A stretch of DNA of 64,000 nucleotides. It comes from Paraburkholderia haematera. Lineage in GTDB: Bacteria > Pseudomonadota > Gammaproteobacteria > Burkholderiales > Burkholderiaceae. The notes beneath the pieces are model-generated. The model searched no databases and had not been told where the DNA came from. It saw only the letters and a list, made by a program, of their open reading frames with translations. The translations under genes and the position numbers were made by a program. Below, piece by piece: positions 17,103 through 25,081 of this stretch. Location: assembly GCF_905220975.1 (NCBI RefSeq), contig NZ_CAJNBK010000003.1, positions 186,001-250,000 on the forward strand. Reading direction: 5' to 3'. The stretch's first letter is position 1. Each line of letters begins with the position of its first letter.

Positions 17103-17849
17103 GTGCGACCGGACTTGCGGCCTGTTCTGCGCCGTCTGCAACTCGGATCGGGCGTGGTGCTGCTCATTTATCTATTTTTGCACCTGGTCAATCACGCGCT
17201 CGGCATCTGGTCGCTCGACCTGGCCGGACGCGGACTGACGTTCGCGCTGTGGATCTGGCATAGCGTGCCCGGCACGATCCTGCTGTACGGGGCGGCTCTT
17301 CTGCATTTCACGCTGGCTGTACGCACGATTTACGGGCGCCGCCACTGGGCGCTCCCGGCCGCCGAATGGATCCGGTTGTGGGCGGGACTCAGCCTGCCCT
17401 TGCTGCTCATCCGCCATGCCGTGGCGACGCGCCTCGCGGCGTCGCTGTATGGCTTCGAGCCGAACTACGAGCGGATCGTCATATCGCTGATTACGAGCGG
17501 CACGCAGGGTCTGCAGCTTGCGCTGCTCGCGCCGGGCTGGATCCATGGCTGTCTCGGCGTGTGGTTTCGATTGCGTCACCATGCGGCAGCGCAACGCGCG
17601 AAGCCCGCACTGCTTGCTCTGCTCGTCCTTTTGCCCTTGCTATCCGCGGTGGGTTTTCTGCGGATGAAGCGAGCGGTTGTCGCCATGCATGCTGTCCTCC
17701 CCGCGCCGGATTCCAGATTGCTGACGCACCAGCTTGCGCTCGATACGTGGCGTCACAATCTCGTCACGCTTTACCTCGTCGTGATCGTTAGCGCGCTTCT
17801 GGCGGGCTTGTTGCGGAACTGGCTGGAGCGTCGGCCGAGTTCGGCGTGA
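17103..17849 (+). CDS. Cytochrome-b-like membrane protein resembling the membrane part of some adenylate cyclases
   Basis: A 248-residue protein with five or six transmembrane helices. The helices carry His residues (LFLHLVNHALG, IWHSVPG, LLHFTLAV, LIRHAVATR), a pattern like the haem-binding membrane subunit of succinate dehydrogenase/fumarate reductase. In my memory the closest relatives are the N-terminal membrane domains of rhizobial and Burkholderia adenylate cyclases. Here no cyclase or ferredoxin domain follows, and the frame simply stops. GTG is the start, with AAAGGAGGG just upstream. Haem binding and a redox role with the divergent cupredoxin are inference. Confidence 0.75.
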   Translation: MRPDLRPVLRRLQLGSGVVLLIYLFLHLVNHALGIWSLDLAGRGLTFALWIWHSVPGTILLYGAALLHFTLAVRTIYGRRHWALPAAEWIRLWAGLSLPLLLIRHAVATRLAASLYGFEPNYERIVISLITSGTQGLQLALLAPGWIHGCLGVWFRLRHHAAAQRAKPALLALLVLLPLLSAVGFLRMKRAVVAMHAVLPAPDSRLLTHQLALDTWRHNLVTLYLVVIVSALLAGLLRNWLERRPSSA

Positions 17850-17941
17850 CCCGACGGCGGCGGCGATCTCTTCGTTCCAGTTGGGACGTGGCCGGTTGAT
17901 CAACGGTTGCGTTGTGTCGCGCGAATGCATGCAAACGTGCC

Positions 17942-17971
17942 GTGGCCCGCATCGCTGAGAATGCGGGCCAC
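17942..17971. terminator. Hairpin between convergent genes
   Basis: GTGGCCCGCAT and ATGCGGGCCAC form a perfect 11-base-pair stem with an 8-base loop, between the convergent membrane-protein and aminopeptidase genes. No T-run follows on either strand. It probably stops or protects both transcripts. Confidence 0.6.
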
Positions 17972-18016
17972 GGCCTGCTACTGCGGTTCGCTACGACTCG
18001 ATACCGCTGACACCGC

Positions 18017-20191
18017 TCATTGCGTCGACTGCGCTTGCGGCTTCAGTTTGAACTTGCCTTGATAGCGGATCGTCGGACGCAGCGATTGCGTCGTCGGCGC
18101 TGTCATCAACAACTGACGTGCGAGCGGCGTGGCCGTTGCGCCAAGCGAACCAATGCTGCTTTCACGCGACGGATCGGCCAGACCGTTCTTCACCAGCAGC
18201 TTGGCCTCGAGTTGCAGACTGGTCAGCAAAACCGGATCCTTCAGCGCGTTACCCTGCGCCAGCAACTGACTCCACGCGTTGTTGCTGTAGTTCGTCACGT
18301 AGTAGTCGAGACCGCTCGGGTCCGCAAGCACGGCGGAACAGCCGTTCAGGCGTACCTGCGTTTGCGTATCTTTCATCGCAATCGTCTTGCGCGAGGTCAG
18401 TCCGTCGCCGTAAGCGAGCGTCAACGGAATAGTCCACTGCGTGCCAGGATACGGGTTCTGGTTCGGGAACGGCTGCTGCTTCAACGTCACCACGGTCTGA
18501 TTGGTCGTCAGATCGCACTGGGTGTCGAGCGAAAGCAAAGGCACGCCGGTTTGCCGCACGAAACTGTCGCCGATCGCGACCATCGGCTCGCCGCTTGCCT
18601 TCGCCAGTTCGTCCCACAACCGCTTCGGCGTGCCGTTACCGAGCGCATAGTCGGCCAGATACGACTGCAGCCCTTTGCGCAACACGTCTTCGCCGAGATA
18701 GTTTTCCAGCATCTTCAGCACATGGCCGCCCTTGTCATACGTAAAGGCGCTGGCGCTCAGCACGAAGTCGTTCGAGGCCCAGCCATTGAAGTTCGGCTGT
18801 ACCGGGAACGAGGTGGACTTCAGATCGGCGTTGATCACCGCGTACTTGTTCTTCACGTCGTCGACCAAGCTGAAGCGGTCCGGGAAGAAGCGCACCTTGG
18901 TTTTGTTCTCGAAGAATGTCGCGAACGATTCGTTCAGCCACACATCGTCCCACCAGTCGAGCGTGACCAGATCGCCGAACCATTGGTGCGCGGCTTCATG
19001 CGTCAAGACCGTCACGCCATAGTCGGACATGGTGGTGCCTGGCGCCGGCAGAATGTCGTCGGCGAATTCGAGAATCGCACCCCAGTTCTCCATCCCGCCG
19101 AAGTTCAGATCCTTTTGCTCCTTGAACGCGTCGTTCGCGGCGATCGTGTCGAACTTGGTGAGCGGCAACGGAATACCGGTGTAGCGATAGTAGTAATCGA
19201 GCGCCTGCTTGGTCTGCTGCATCGCCGGTTTCGCCCAGTCACGCATGCCGGGTGGCGTGAAGATACGCAGATGCAGACCCTTGTGGTCGGGCAGCGGGCT
19301 CGCGAAGTCGTCTTCGAGAATGTCGAATTGACCACCGCCGAAGAAGAGCAGATACGAAGGCATCGGTGGCGTCTTTTCGAACGACACCAGCTTGTAGCCG
19401 CTATCCACGTTCACCGCCGGCTTCTCGGCCGCGTTCGACACCACGTTCCAGTTCTGCGGGACTTCCGCGCTTACCTCATACGTAGGCCGGAAAGCCGGTT
19501 CGTCCCAGCCGGGAAACCATTGTCGCGCGAGGTTCGATTCCCCTTGCGTGAGAATCGCGCCGCTTGTCGTGCCGTCGGTCGACTTCAGATCGACGCGGAA
19601 CACGCCTTCCGCAGCGGAACACCCCGGATAGGGATCGTTGCCACAACTGCCGCCGGTTTTGGCGACAGGATCGTCATAAGTCTTGAAGTTGATGATGCCG
19701 CTCCACTCCATGTGCAGCGAGTAGTTGCCGGCGGCGATCTGCCCGCTCACGGGCCGAAGCTGGTAGAAATCGCCGTCATCCTGCGGCGTGGCGATCAACT
19801 GGATGTTGCCGGGTTGCAGCGTGATCGTGCCGTTTGTGAACTTGATACGGTGCCCGGCAATCGTGATTGCGTTGACGGCCTTCAGCACCTTGATCTGGAC
19901 GTCCGCGCGGCCGTCAAAGGAAGACAGCGCCGGGTTCGGCCGGAACCACAGCTTGTAGTTGATCGGCGTGACCGTGTCCGGCAATTCGACCGGCGGCACG
20001 CTCTTGTTGATCGATGTGTCCGCAACGATCGGCGCGGTAGGCGGCGCGAGCGCCACTTCGGAAGCGGCGGCGGGTGTCTGGGCGGATTTGCCCGTCGGCG
20101 TAGGCGAGCCATCTGAACCGCCGCAACCTGCCAGAACCATTATTCCGGCTAACGCCAGGCACTGTATCTGCAATCGGAAATTTATACGCAT
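18017..20191 (-). CDS. M1 family aminopeptidase, lipoprotein
   Basis: A 724-residue zinc peptidase of the aminopeptidase N family. The signal peptide ends in a lipobox (VLAGCGG, Cys near residue 23), so it is anchored to an envelope membrane. The exopeptidase motif reads GGMEN (about residue 366). The zinc site HEAAHQWFGDL (about 397) is followed 18 residues later by NESFATFFE, giving the HExxH-x18-E pattern. It should remove N-terminal residues from peptides in the periplasm. A GAGG site precedes the ATG. The gene stands alone after a long AT-rich upstream region. Confidence 0.95.
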   Translation of the reverse strand: MRINFRLQIQCLALAGIMVLAGCGGSDGSPTPTGKSAQTPAAASEVALAPPTAPIVADTSINKSVPPVELPDTVTPINYKLWFRPNPALSSFDGRADVQIKVLKAVNAITIAGHRIKFTNGTITLQPGNIQLIATPQDDGDFYQLRPVSGQIAAGNYSLHMEWSGIINFKTYDDPVAKTGGSCGNDPYPGCSAAEGVFRVDLKSTDGTTSGAILTQGESNLARQWFPGWDEPAFRPTYEVSAEVPQNWNVVSNAAEKPAVNVDSGYKLVSFEKTPPMPSYLLFFGGGQFDILEDDFASPLPDHKGLHLRIFTPPGMRDWAKPAMQQTKQALDYYYRYTGIPLPLTKFDTIAANDAFKEQKDLNFGGMENWGAILEFADDILPAPGTTMSDYGVTVLTHEAAHQWFGDLVTLDWWDDVWLNESFATFFENKTKVRFFPDRFSLVDDVKNKYAVINADLKSTSFPVQPNFNGWASNDFVLSASAFTYDKGGHVLKMLENYLGEDVLRKGLQSYLADYALGNGTPKRLWDELAKASGEPMVAIGDSFVRQTGVPLLSLDTQCDLTTNQTVVTLKQQPFPNQNPYPGTQWTIPLTLAYGDGLTSRKTIAMKDTQTQVRLNGCSAVLADPSGLDYYVTNYSNNAWSQLLAQGNALKDPVLLTSLQLEAKLLVKNGLADPSRESSIGSLGATATPLARQLLMTAPTTQSLRPTIRYQGKFKLKPQAQSTQ

Positions 20192-20762
20192 TATTAATCC
20201 TCGACTGACAAAATCGGCATAAAGAAAGTGCGTTGAGTGCTTAAGCTGTGTTTCTCTGTTTTTTCAGCGAAAAGGTCTCCCGCACTAGCGCCGGATTGCT
20301 AGCGAGAATATATGGACGTGTTACTACCTCAGCACTTGTGGCTGATTTTTAAATTGACCCACCAAATCATTACAAAGCTTTCAGAAAAGACGGTGTCAGC
20401 CGCTTTCCTGCGTTTTGATGCGATCGCTTAACTGACGGACAAAGCAGCGGCTTACCTGCGTCTCCGGGCAGGTGGACAGGAACAAGATCAGTTTTTAGCG
20501 ACAGTGCGTAGCCTAGTTTGGCAAACGTTCCCGTGTCAACTTCCTTTCACAATCTTTCTTTAACGCGTGCACCGTGTATGCAGATCGAATGGATAGCGTA
20601 ATCGCCCGAGTTAATACTCTAAGAGGCTCTAACAGTCGAACGCGCACCCATTTCTACGGGAAACTTTATTTTATTGCGGTGCGGAGTGTGATAAGCGATG
20701 GGACGGCCGTCATGCGTTTCTAAAATGAACTAGCCGTTGAGTTCACGAAATAAATCAAACCG
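20192..20762. other. Long AT-richer intergenic region upstream of the aminopeptidase
   Basis: About 570 bases without a credible gene and visibly lower in GC than everything around it. It holds short A/T runs and one sigma-70-like promoter. I see no RNA gene signature, transposase remnant or att-like repeat. It may be a regulatory region or an old insertion scar. Confidence 0.5.
20510..20539 (-). promoter_or_regulatory. Possible sigma-70 promoter directed at the aminopeptidase gene
   Basis: A consensus -35 TTGACA is followed after 18 bases by TAGGCT, on the minus strand. The start codon is about 310 bases downstream, so the leader would be unusually long. The -10 match is poor. Confidence 0.3.
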
Positions 20763-20999
20763 TTAGCGGATGAAATGTCCGCAAATCGGCATTGCGCTGA
20801 GCCGCGTATAGAACGACGACTCGCCGCTTCTCACATTGGCGAATTGATCGGCCGCCAACGCGGAGCCGGTTGCGGCGCCAATCGCAATCAACACGATTGC
20901 GATCCGGCGCAGCCACCCGGCCCGGCCGGTCAGCGTGCTCGACACACTGCGCCAACTGGCGAGCAACGCCATGGAAAGCGCAACGATCGCACAACACAT
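20763..20999 (-). CDS. Small hypothetical membrane protein
   Basis: A 78-residue product with two hydrophobic segments (CCAIVALSMALLA and IAIVLIAIGAATGSALA). It starts 11 bases after the GST stop on the same strand, so it could be translated from the GST transcript. No family is recognised and the ribosome site is weak. It may be spurious. Confidence 0.45.
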   Translation of the reverse strand: MCCAIVALSMALLASWRSVSSTLTGRAGWLRRIAIVLIAIGAATGSALAADQFANVRSGESSFYTRLSAMPICGHFIR

Positions 21000-21009
21000 G
21001 GCCGTACCC

Positions 21010-21657
21010 TCAGGCGTTGCGTGCAGCGTTTGCGGAGGGCGTCACGGGCCGCACCGGAAACGGATTGCGCCATGCCTCGAAGGCATTCAGTTGATCGTGC
21101 CAGCGCCGTACCTCCGGAAATTCGTCGAGCGGGATCGCCGCGCTTTTGGCATAAGGCAGCGACACGGCAACGGAAAAATCCGCGATCGTCAGGCCGTCGC
21201 CGAGCAGCCATTTACGGCCTTTGAGGTGCTGATCGAGCAAGGCGGCAAGCTTGCGAAATGAACCCTGCTCCTCGGCAACTTTCGCCGGATCGGGTTCGCC
21301 GAGTCCCAACACCGGCTTGATGATGGACTCGAAGTAAAGCGAACCGGCATGCGGATATAAATGATGGCTGTTCCAGCTCAGCCAGCGCATGACGTCGATC
21401 TGCCGGCCATCACGCGGCCAGAGGTCGGATTCCGCCCGCTGCGCGAAATGGCAGATGATGGCGTCGGCTTCCCAGAGGCTTTTCCCGCCATCCACGAGAC
21501 ACGGCACCTTGCCGTTCGGATTGATCGCCAGATAGTCCGGCTTCTTGTGTTCGCCCTTTTTCAGATCGACGAAAGCATATTCAATCGGTAAGCCTAAATA
21601 TTTTGCAACTGCGCACGTTTTTCGTGGGGCCAGCGTTTCGGCGTAATAGAGCTTCAT
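21010..21657 (-). CDS. Glutathione S-transferase
   Basis: A 215-residue GST. The N-terminal thioredoxin-like half has YYAETLAPRKTCAVAKYLG, the cis-Pro motif GKVPCLV and WEADAIICHFA. The C-terminal helical half has LTIADFSVAVSLPYA with the conserved Asp. Overall it looks like a theta/beta-class enzyme for glutathione conjugation or related chemistry. The ATG at 21657 has GAGG seven bases upstream and was preferred to the one at 21672. An ArsR-type regulator gene lies 78 bases upstream in the same direction and may control it. Confidence 0.92.
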   Translation of the reverse strand: MKLYYAETLAPRKTCAVAKYLGLPIEYAFVDLKKGEHKKPDYLAINPNGKVPCLVDGGKSLWEADAIICHFAQRAESDLWPRDGRQIDVMRWLSWNSHHLYPHAGSLYFESIIKPVLGLGEPDPAKVAEEQGSFRKLAALLDQHLKGRKWLLGDGLTIADFSVAVSLPYAKSAAIPLDEFPEVRRWHDQLNAFEAWRNPFPVRPVTPSANAARNA

Positions 21658-21735
21658 AGTCGACCTCGTCATGAGTTGAATGCGATCCGATGCGTGTCAG
21701 CTTCCTTCTTCGATCAGGCGCAGGCTGACCCTGGG

Positions 21736-22071
21736 TCATTCCTCGTGTCCCTCCACAAAATCGGTCAGCCGGTCGAGGCTCGCGGACCAGAAGCGCTCAT
21801 AGCGCCTCAACCATGCCATCGCCTCCTCCATCGGCCCGGCCACCAGATCGACCGAAACGGTCCGCCCGTTCTTGGTACGCGACACCAGACCCGCGTCGCT
21901 CAGCACGTCGAGGTGCTTCATGACCGCGGGGAGCTTGAGCGGCAGTGGTCGCGCGATTTCCGTGATCGACAGGCCAGGCTCCCGCTCGAGACGAGCGAGG
22001 ATGGCCCGGCGTGTCGGATCCACAAGGGCGGAAAACGTACGATCGAGTTGACTGACTGGATACTTTGCCAT
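21736..22071 (-). CDS. ArsR-family winged-helix repressor
   Basis: A 111-residue regulator with a winged-helix core: DPTRRAILARLEREPGLS, then recognition helix KLPAVMKHLDVLSDAGLV, then a wing with SRTKNGRTVSV. No Cys-based metal site is visible, so it belongs to the non-metal-sensing branch usually paired with an AHSA1/SRPBCC gene. Here the downstream gene is a GST instead. A perfect 13-base palindrome at 22115-22127, 44 bases upstream, is a plausible operator. Confidence 0.9.
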   Translation of the reverse strand: MAKYPVSQLDRTFSALVDPTRRAILARLEREPGLSITEIARPLPLKLPAVMKHLDVLSDAGLVSRTKNGRTVSVDLVAGPMEEAMAWLRRYERFWSASLDRLTDFVEGHEE

Positions 22072-22114
22072 ATGGTGAACTATAGGCGGAGCGCGAGCGC
22101 TGTCAAGACTTTTT

Positions 22115-22127
22115 GTGAGCGGCTCAC
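22115..22127. promoter_or_regulatory. Palindromic operator candidate between arsR-like and lysR-like genes
   Basis: GTGAGC-G-GCTCAC is a perfect palindrome located between the divergent regulator genes. Position and symmetry suit a dimeric ArsR-family repressor. Binding by either neighbour is not shown. Confidence 0.4.
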
Positions 22128-22207
22128 CCTACGCAGAATCCTGTTTGCGGCGTATCGCCAGTCCGTTCTAGACTGCGGTTCGACCACAGTCGAGAGGACA
22201 ACCCGGT

Positions 22208-23158
22208 ATGGACCTTCTTCAAGGAATGGCGGTATTCAAGCGTGTCGTCGACGCGTCGAGCTTCTCGAAGGCGGCAGATTCGCTGGAAATACCGCGCGCA
22301 TCGGTGTCGACGCTCGTGCAGAATCTGGAGAGCCATCTGGGGGTGCGCCTGCTGAACCGCACCACGCGAAGCGTGCAGGTCACCGACGACGGCGCGCTCT
22401 ACTACGAATACTGCGCACGCATTCTGGCCGAGGTCTCCGACGCCGAGTCCGCGTTGTCGAACAAGCGGCTAAACCCGCGCGGCACGATTCGCGTGGACAC
22501 CTCCGCTACGTTTGCCGCCAACGTGCTGCTGCCCGCCATGCGCGATTTCAATGCGCGCTTTCCTGACATCACCGTGAAGCTCGGACTCGCCGACCGCAAT
22601 GTCGATCTCGTGCAGGAAGGCGTGGATTGCGTGATCCGGATCGGCGTTCTCGACGATTCAAATCTCGTCGCGCGCCCGATCGGCGGTGTCCGCACGACCG
22701 TCTGCGCCTCGCCGGCGTATCTCGACCAGATGGGCGAGCCCACCACACCCGACGACCTCGACCGCCACCGGGCCGTGAATTATTTTTCCGCGCGCACGGG
22801 GCGTCTCTATCCCCTCGAGCTTGAAGTGGACGGCGCGTGGATCAGAAAGCCAGTGAACGGGATACTCGCCGTCAACGAGGGACTGGTGTATGTCATGTCC
22901 GCGATCGAAGGATTGGGGATCATTCAGGTTCCGCGCTTCATGGTCGCGAAGGCGATCCAGGCCGGCACGTTGCGCGAAATCCTTTGCACCTATCCACGCC
23001 CGTGTTTGCCACTCTCCTTGCTGTATCCGCATCGTCGGCTGAGCACGTGCGTGCGGATATTCAGCGAGTGGGTTCACGAACTTGCACAGAATAATCCGGA
23101 CCTTAACGGCGAGGAATTGCCCGAGGGCGGTGCATCTCGCGCGGCCTACGCGCGCTAG
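22208..23158 (+). CDS. LysR-family transcriptional regulator
   Basis: A 316-residue regulator. The N-terminal helix-turn-helix has FSKAADSLEIPRASVSTLVQ followed by LESHLGVRLLNRTTRSVQVT. A two-lobed effector-binding domain occupies the rest. It belongs to the large AaeR/CrgA-like subgroup (MDLLQGMAVFKRVV start). AGGA precedes the ATG. It is divergent from the ArsR-type gene. A patatin gene follows 125 bases downstream on the same strand; whether it is a target is unknown. Confidence 0.92.
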   Translation: MDLLQGMAVFKRVVDASSFSKAADSLEIPRASVSTLVQNLESHLGVRLLNRTTRSVQVTDDGALYYEYCARILAEVSDAESALSNKRLNPRGTIRVDTSATFAANVLLPAMRDFNARFPDITVKLGLADRNVDLVQEGVDCVIRIGVLDDSNLVARPIGGVRTTVCASPAYLDQMGEPTTPDDLDRHRAVNYFSARTGRLYPLELEVDGAWIRKPVNGILAVNEGLVYVMSAIEGLGIIQVPRFMVAKAIQAGTLREILCTYPRPCLPLSLLYPHRRLSTCVRIFSEWVHELAQNNPDLNGEELPEGGASRAAYAR

Positions 23159-23283
23159 AGACCTGCGCTGAGCCGGCGTCATCCGCACGGGTTTCCTGCG
23201 GACGTGCCACACTTAGGGCAGAAGCAGCGCGAACGCCGAAAACCGCGAGAACAATCCGGATACCAGCAGAAGCGGAGGCCAAC

Positions 23284-24186
23284 ATGTCATCAATCGAATC
23301 CACCCTGTCGGATCTGCCGCCGCGCGCTCCGCTAACCGCCTTCGTGTTTTCCGGCGGAGGCAGTCTGGGGGCCATCGAAGTCGGCATGTTGCGGGAACTG
23401 CTCAATCGGGGCACCCATCCGGATTTCGTAGTCGGCGCCTCCGCGGGGGCGATCAATGCCGCCTATTTCGCGGGAATGCCGAATCGTGACGGTGTGGCCA
23501 TGCTCGAGGCGTTGTGGTGCCGGATCCGCCGGCAGGACATCATGCCGTTCTCAATGTTTGCGCTGCTCGACATCGTGCTACGGCGCCGGCCGCATCTCGT
23601 AGAACCGGCCGCACTGCGTAGGCTGCTCGAAAAGAACCTTTCATTTGCGCGCGTGGAACAAGCGGTGTTGCCCTTGCATATTGTCGCCACCGACGTGCTT
23701 TCGGGTAACGAAATCGTGATATCGTCCGGCCCGGTGGTCGACGCCGTGTTGGCAAGCGCGGCGATTCCCGGGGTGTTTCCGCCCGTACGAATCGACGGCA
23801 GGGATCTCGTCGATGGCGGTGTTGCCAATAACACCCCGATCTCCGTAGCAGTCGCGCTTGGCGCGACCCGAATTATCGTTCTGCCCGCGGGTTTCGCCTG
23901 CGCGCTCGAAGCGCCGCCCACCAGCGCAATCGCTCAGGCCACACACGCCCTCACGCTCGTCATTGCACGCCAGCTGGTTCGCGATCTGGAGCACTACGGC
24001 CGCCACACCGAGATTTTCGTGGTGCCCCCGGTTTGTCCGCTCGACATTTCACCTTACGACTACACGCAGTGCGATCGCCTGATCGACCTTGCCGCCGGGA
24101 CAACACGCGCCTGGCTCGATGACGGCGGTCTTGAACGCGCCTTCATTCCCGGCGAATTACGCGAGCATTCGCATGCGACACAGTAA
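23284..24186 (+). CDS. Patatin-like phospholipase
   Basis: A 300-residue serine lipase-type enzyme. The oxyanion loop is SGGGSLGAIEVG (residues 23-34), the nucleophile is Ser53 in GASAG, and the catalytic Asp is in LVDGGVANNTP (about residue 177), giving the Ser-Asp dyad of patatins. No signal peptide is seen, so it is likely cytoplasmic. It would hydrolyse acyl chains from lipids, and the real substrate is not known. Confidence 0.92.
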   Translation: MSSIESTLSDLPPRAPLTAFVFSGGGSLGAIEVGMLRELLNRGTHPDFVVGASAGAINAAYFAGMPNRDGVAMLEALWCRIRRQDIMPFSMFALLDIVLRRRPHLVEPAALRRLLEKNLSFARVEQAVLPLHIVATDVLSGNEIVISSGPVVDAVLASAAIPGVFPPVRIDGRDLVDGGVANNTPISVAVALGATRIIVLPAGFACALEAPPTSAIAQATHALTLVIARQLVRDLEHYGRHTEIFVVPPVCPLDISPYDYTQCDRLIDLAAGTTRAWLDDGGLERAFIPGELREHSHATQ

Positions 24187-24284
24187 CGCCCGCCACCTCC
24201 TCAATTTTTTTTGCGGATCCTTGTAAGAATTTCGGATCTGCCTCGACTAAAGCCAGCGTAGACTCTGCCAGCGAGGAATCCAGG

Positions 24285-25049
24285 GTGAATGACATCAATT
24301 TCGAATGTACTGAATGCGGCAAATGCTGCCACGACTTGCGCCTCGCGCTGACGATTGCCGAAGCCGTCGCCTGGCTTGCGCGTGGCGGGAAAATGGAAGT
24401 GATCTGCGAGGCCATACCGTGGCCCGTCGAGCCCGAGCCCGGCAATGCGCAAGCCGGGTACAAACGGGCGCGGTCCTCACCGGCAATGAGCGGAAGCCTG
24501 CCGGTGCGCATTTCGATCGTTCTCGCCGCGGCATTCAACGGGGCATGTCCCAATCTGCGCGCCGACATGCGTTGCGGTATCTATGAACAAAGACCGCTGG
24601 TCTGCCGGATTTATCCCGCTGAGATCAATCCGTTCGTCGAGCTGGTGCCGGAAAACAAGGCCTGTCCTTCCGAGGCGTGGCAGAACAAACCGCTGCAAAG
24701 GCAGGGTATCTTCGTCGACGCGACGACTGTCGAACAGATCGAGCAGTCGCGTCGCGCGAATCAGCTCGAGGCGCCGCTGCGCATGCAGGTATGCCTCGAG
24801 CTGGGACTGACTACCGCTGCGCTCGCGAACGAAGGCTTTGTCATGTATTCGCCAGATAGCGAAGCACTGTTGAGCGCTCTGCGCCGGATTCACGCGACCG
24901 CTCAATCGCAGGAAGCCGCACAGTGGACCTTCGTGTCGAACCGTGCCGAAACCGTTGAAACGCTCCTATCGGTAGGCGCCACTGGTCACCTCGCTGAGCC
25001 CACCGCTGCCGGCAATTTCCGGTATCACGGTTTTTTCGCGCCCTCATAG
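24285..25049 (+). CDS. YkgJ-family cysteine-cluster protein
   Basis: A 254-residue protein. It starts with the Cys cluster ECTECGKCC (Cys8, 11, 14, 15), with further Cys residues in GACPN, RCGIYEQRPLVCRIYP and ACPS. Family members are thought to bind zinc or an iron-sulfur cluster; the role is unknown. The start is GTG with AGGA at proper spacing; the nearby ATG is out of frame. It stands between patatin and a convergent binding-protein gene. Confidence 0.88.
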   Translation: MNDINFECTECGKCCHDLRLALTIAEAVAWLARGGKMEVICEAIPWPVEPEPGNAQAGYKRARSSPAMSGSLPVRISIVLAAAFNGACPNLRADMRCGIYEQRPLVCRIYPAEINPFVELVPENKACPSEAWQNKPLQRQGIFVDATTVEQIEQSRRANQLEAPLRMQVCLELGLTTAALANEGFVMYSPDSEALLSALRRIHATAQSQEAAQWTFVSNRAETVETLLSVGATGHLAEPTAAGNFRYHGFFAPS

Positions 25050-25081
25050 ACGCGAATCCACCGGCGCCTTCTCGCAAACAG

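Noticed and set aside
18020..20116. 698-codon open frame opposite the aminopeptidase
   Set aside because: The minus-strand gene has a complete HExxH-x18-E site and lipobox; the opposite frame has no domain and biased composition.
24205..24212. Terminator after the patatin gene
   Set aside because: There is a run of eight T residues but no stable hairpin before it.
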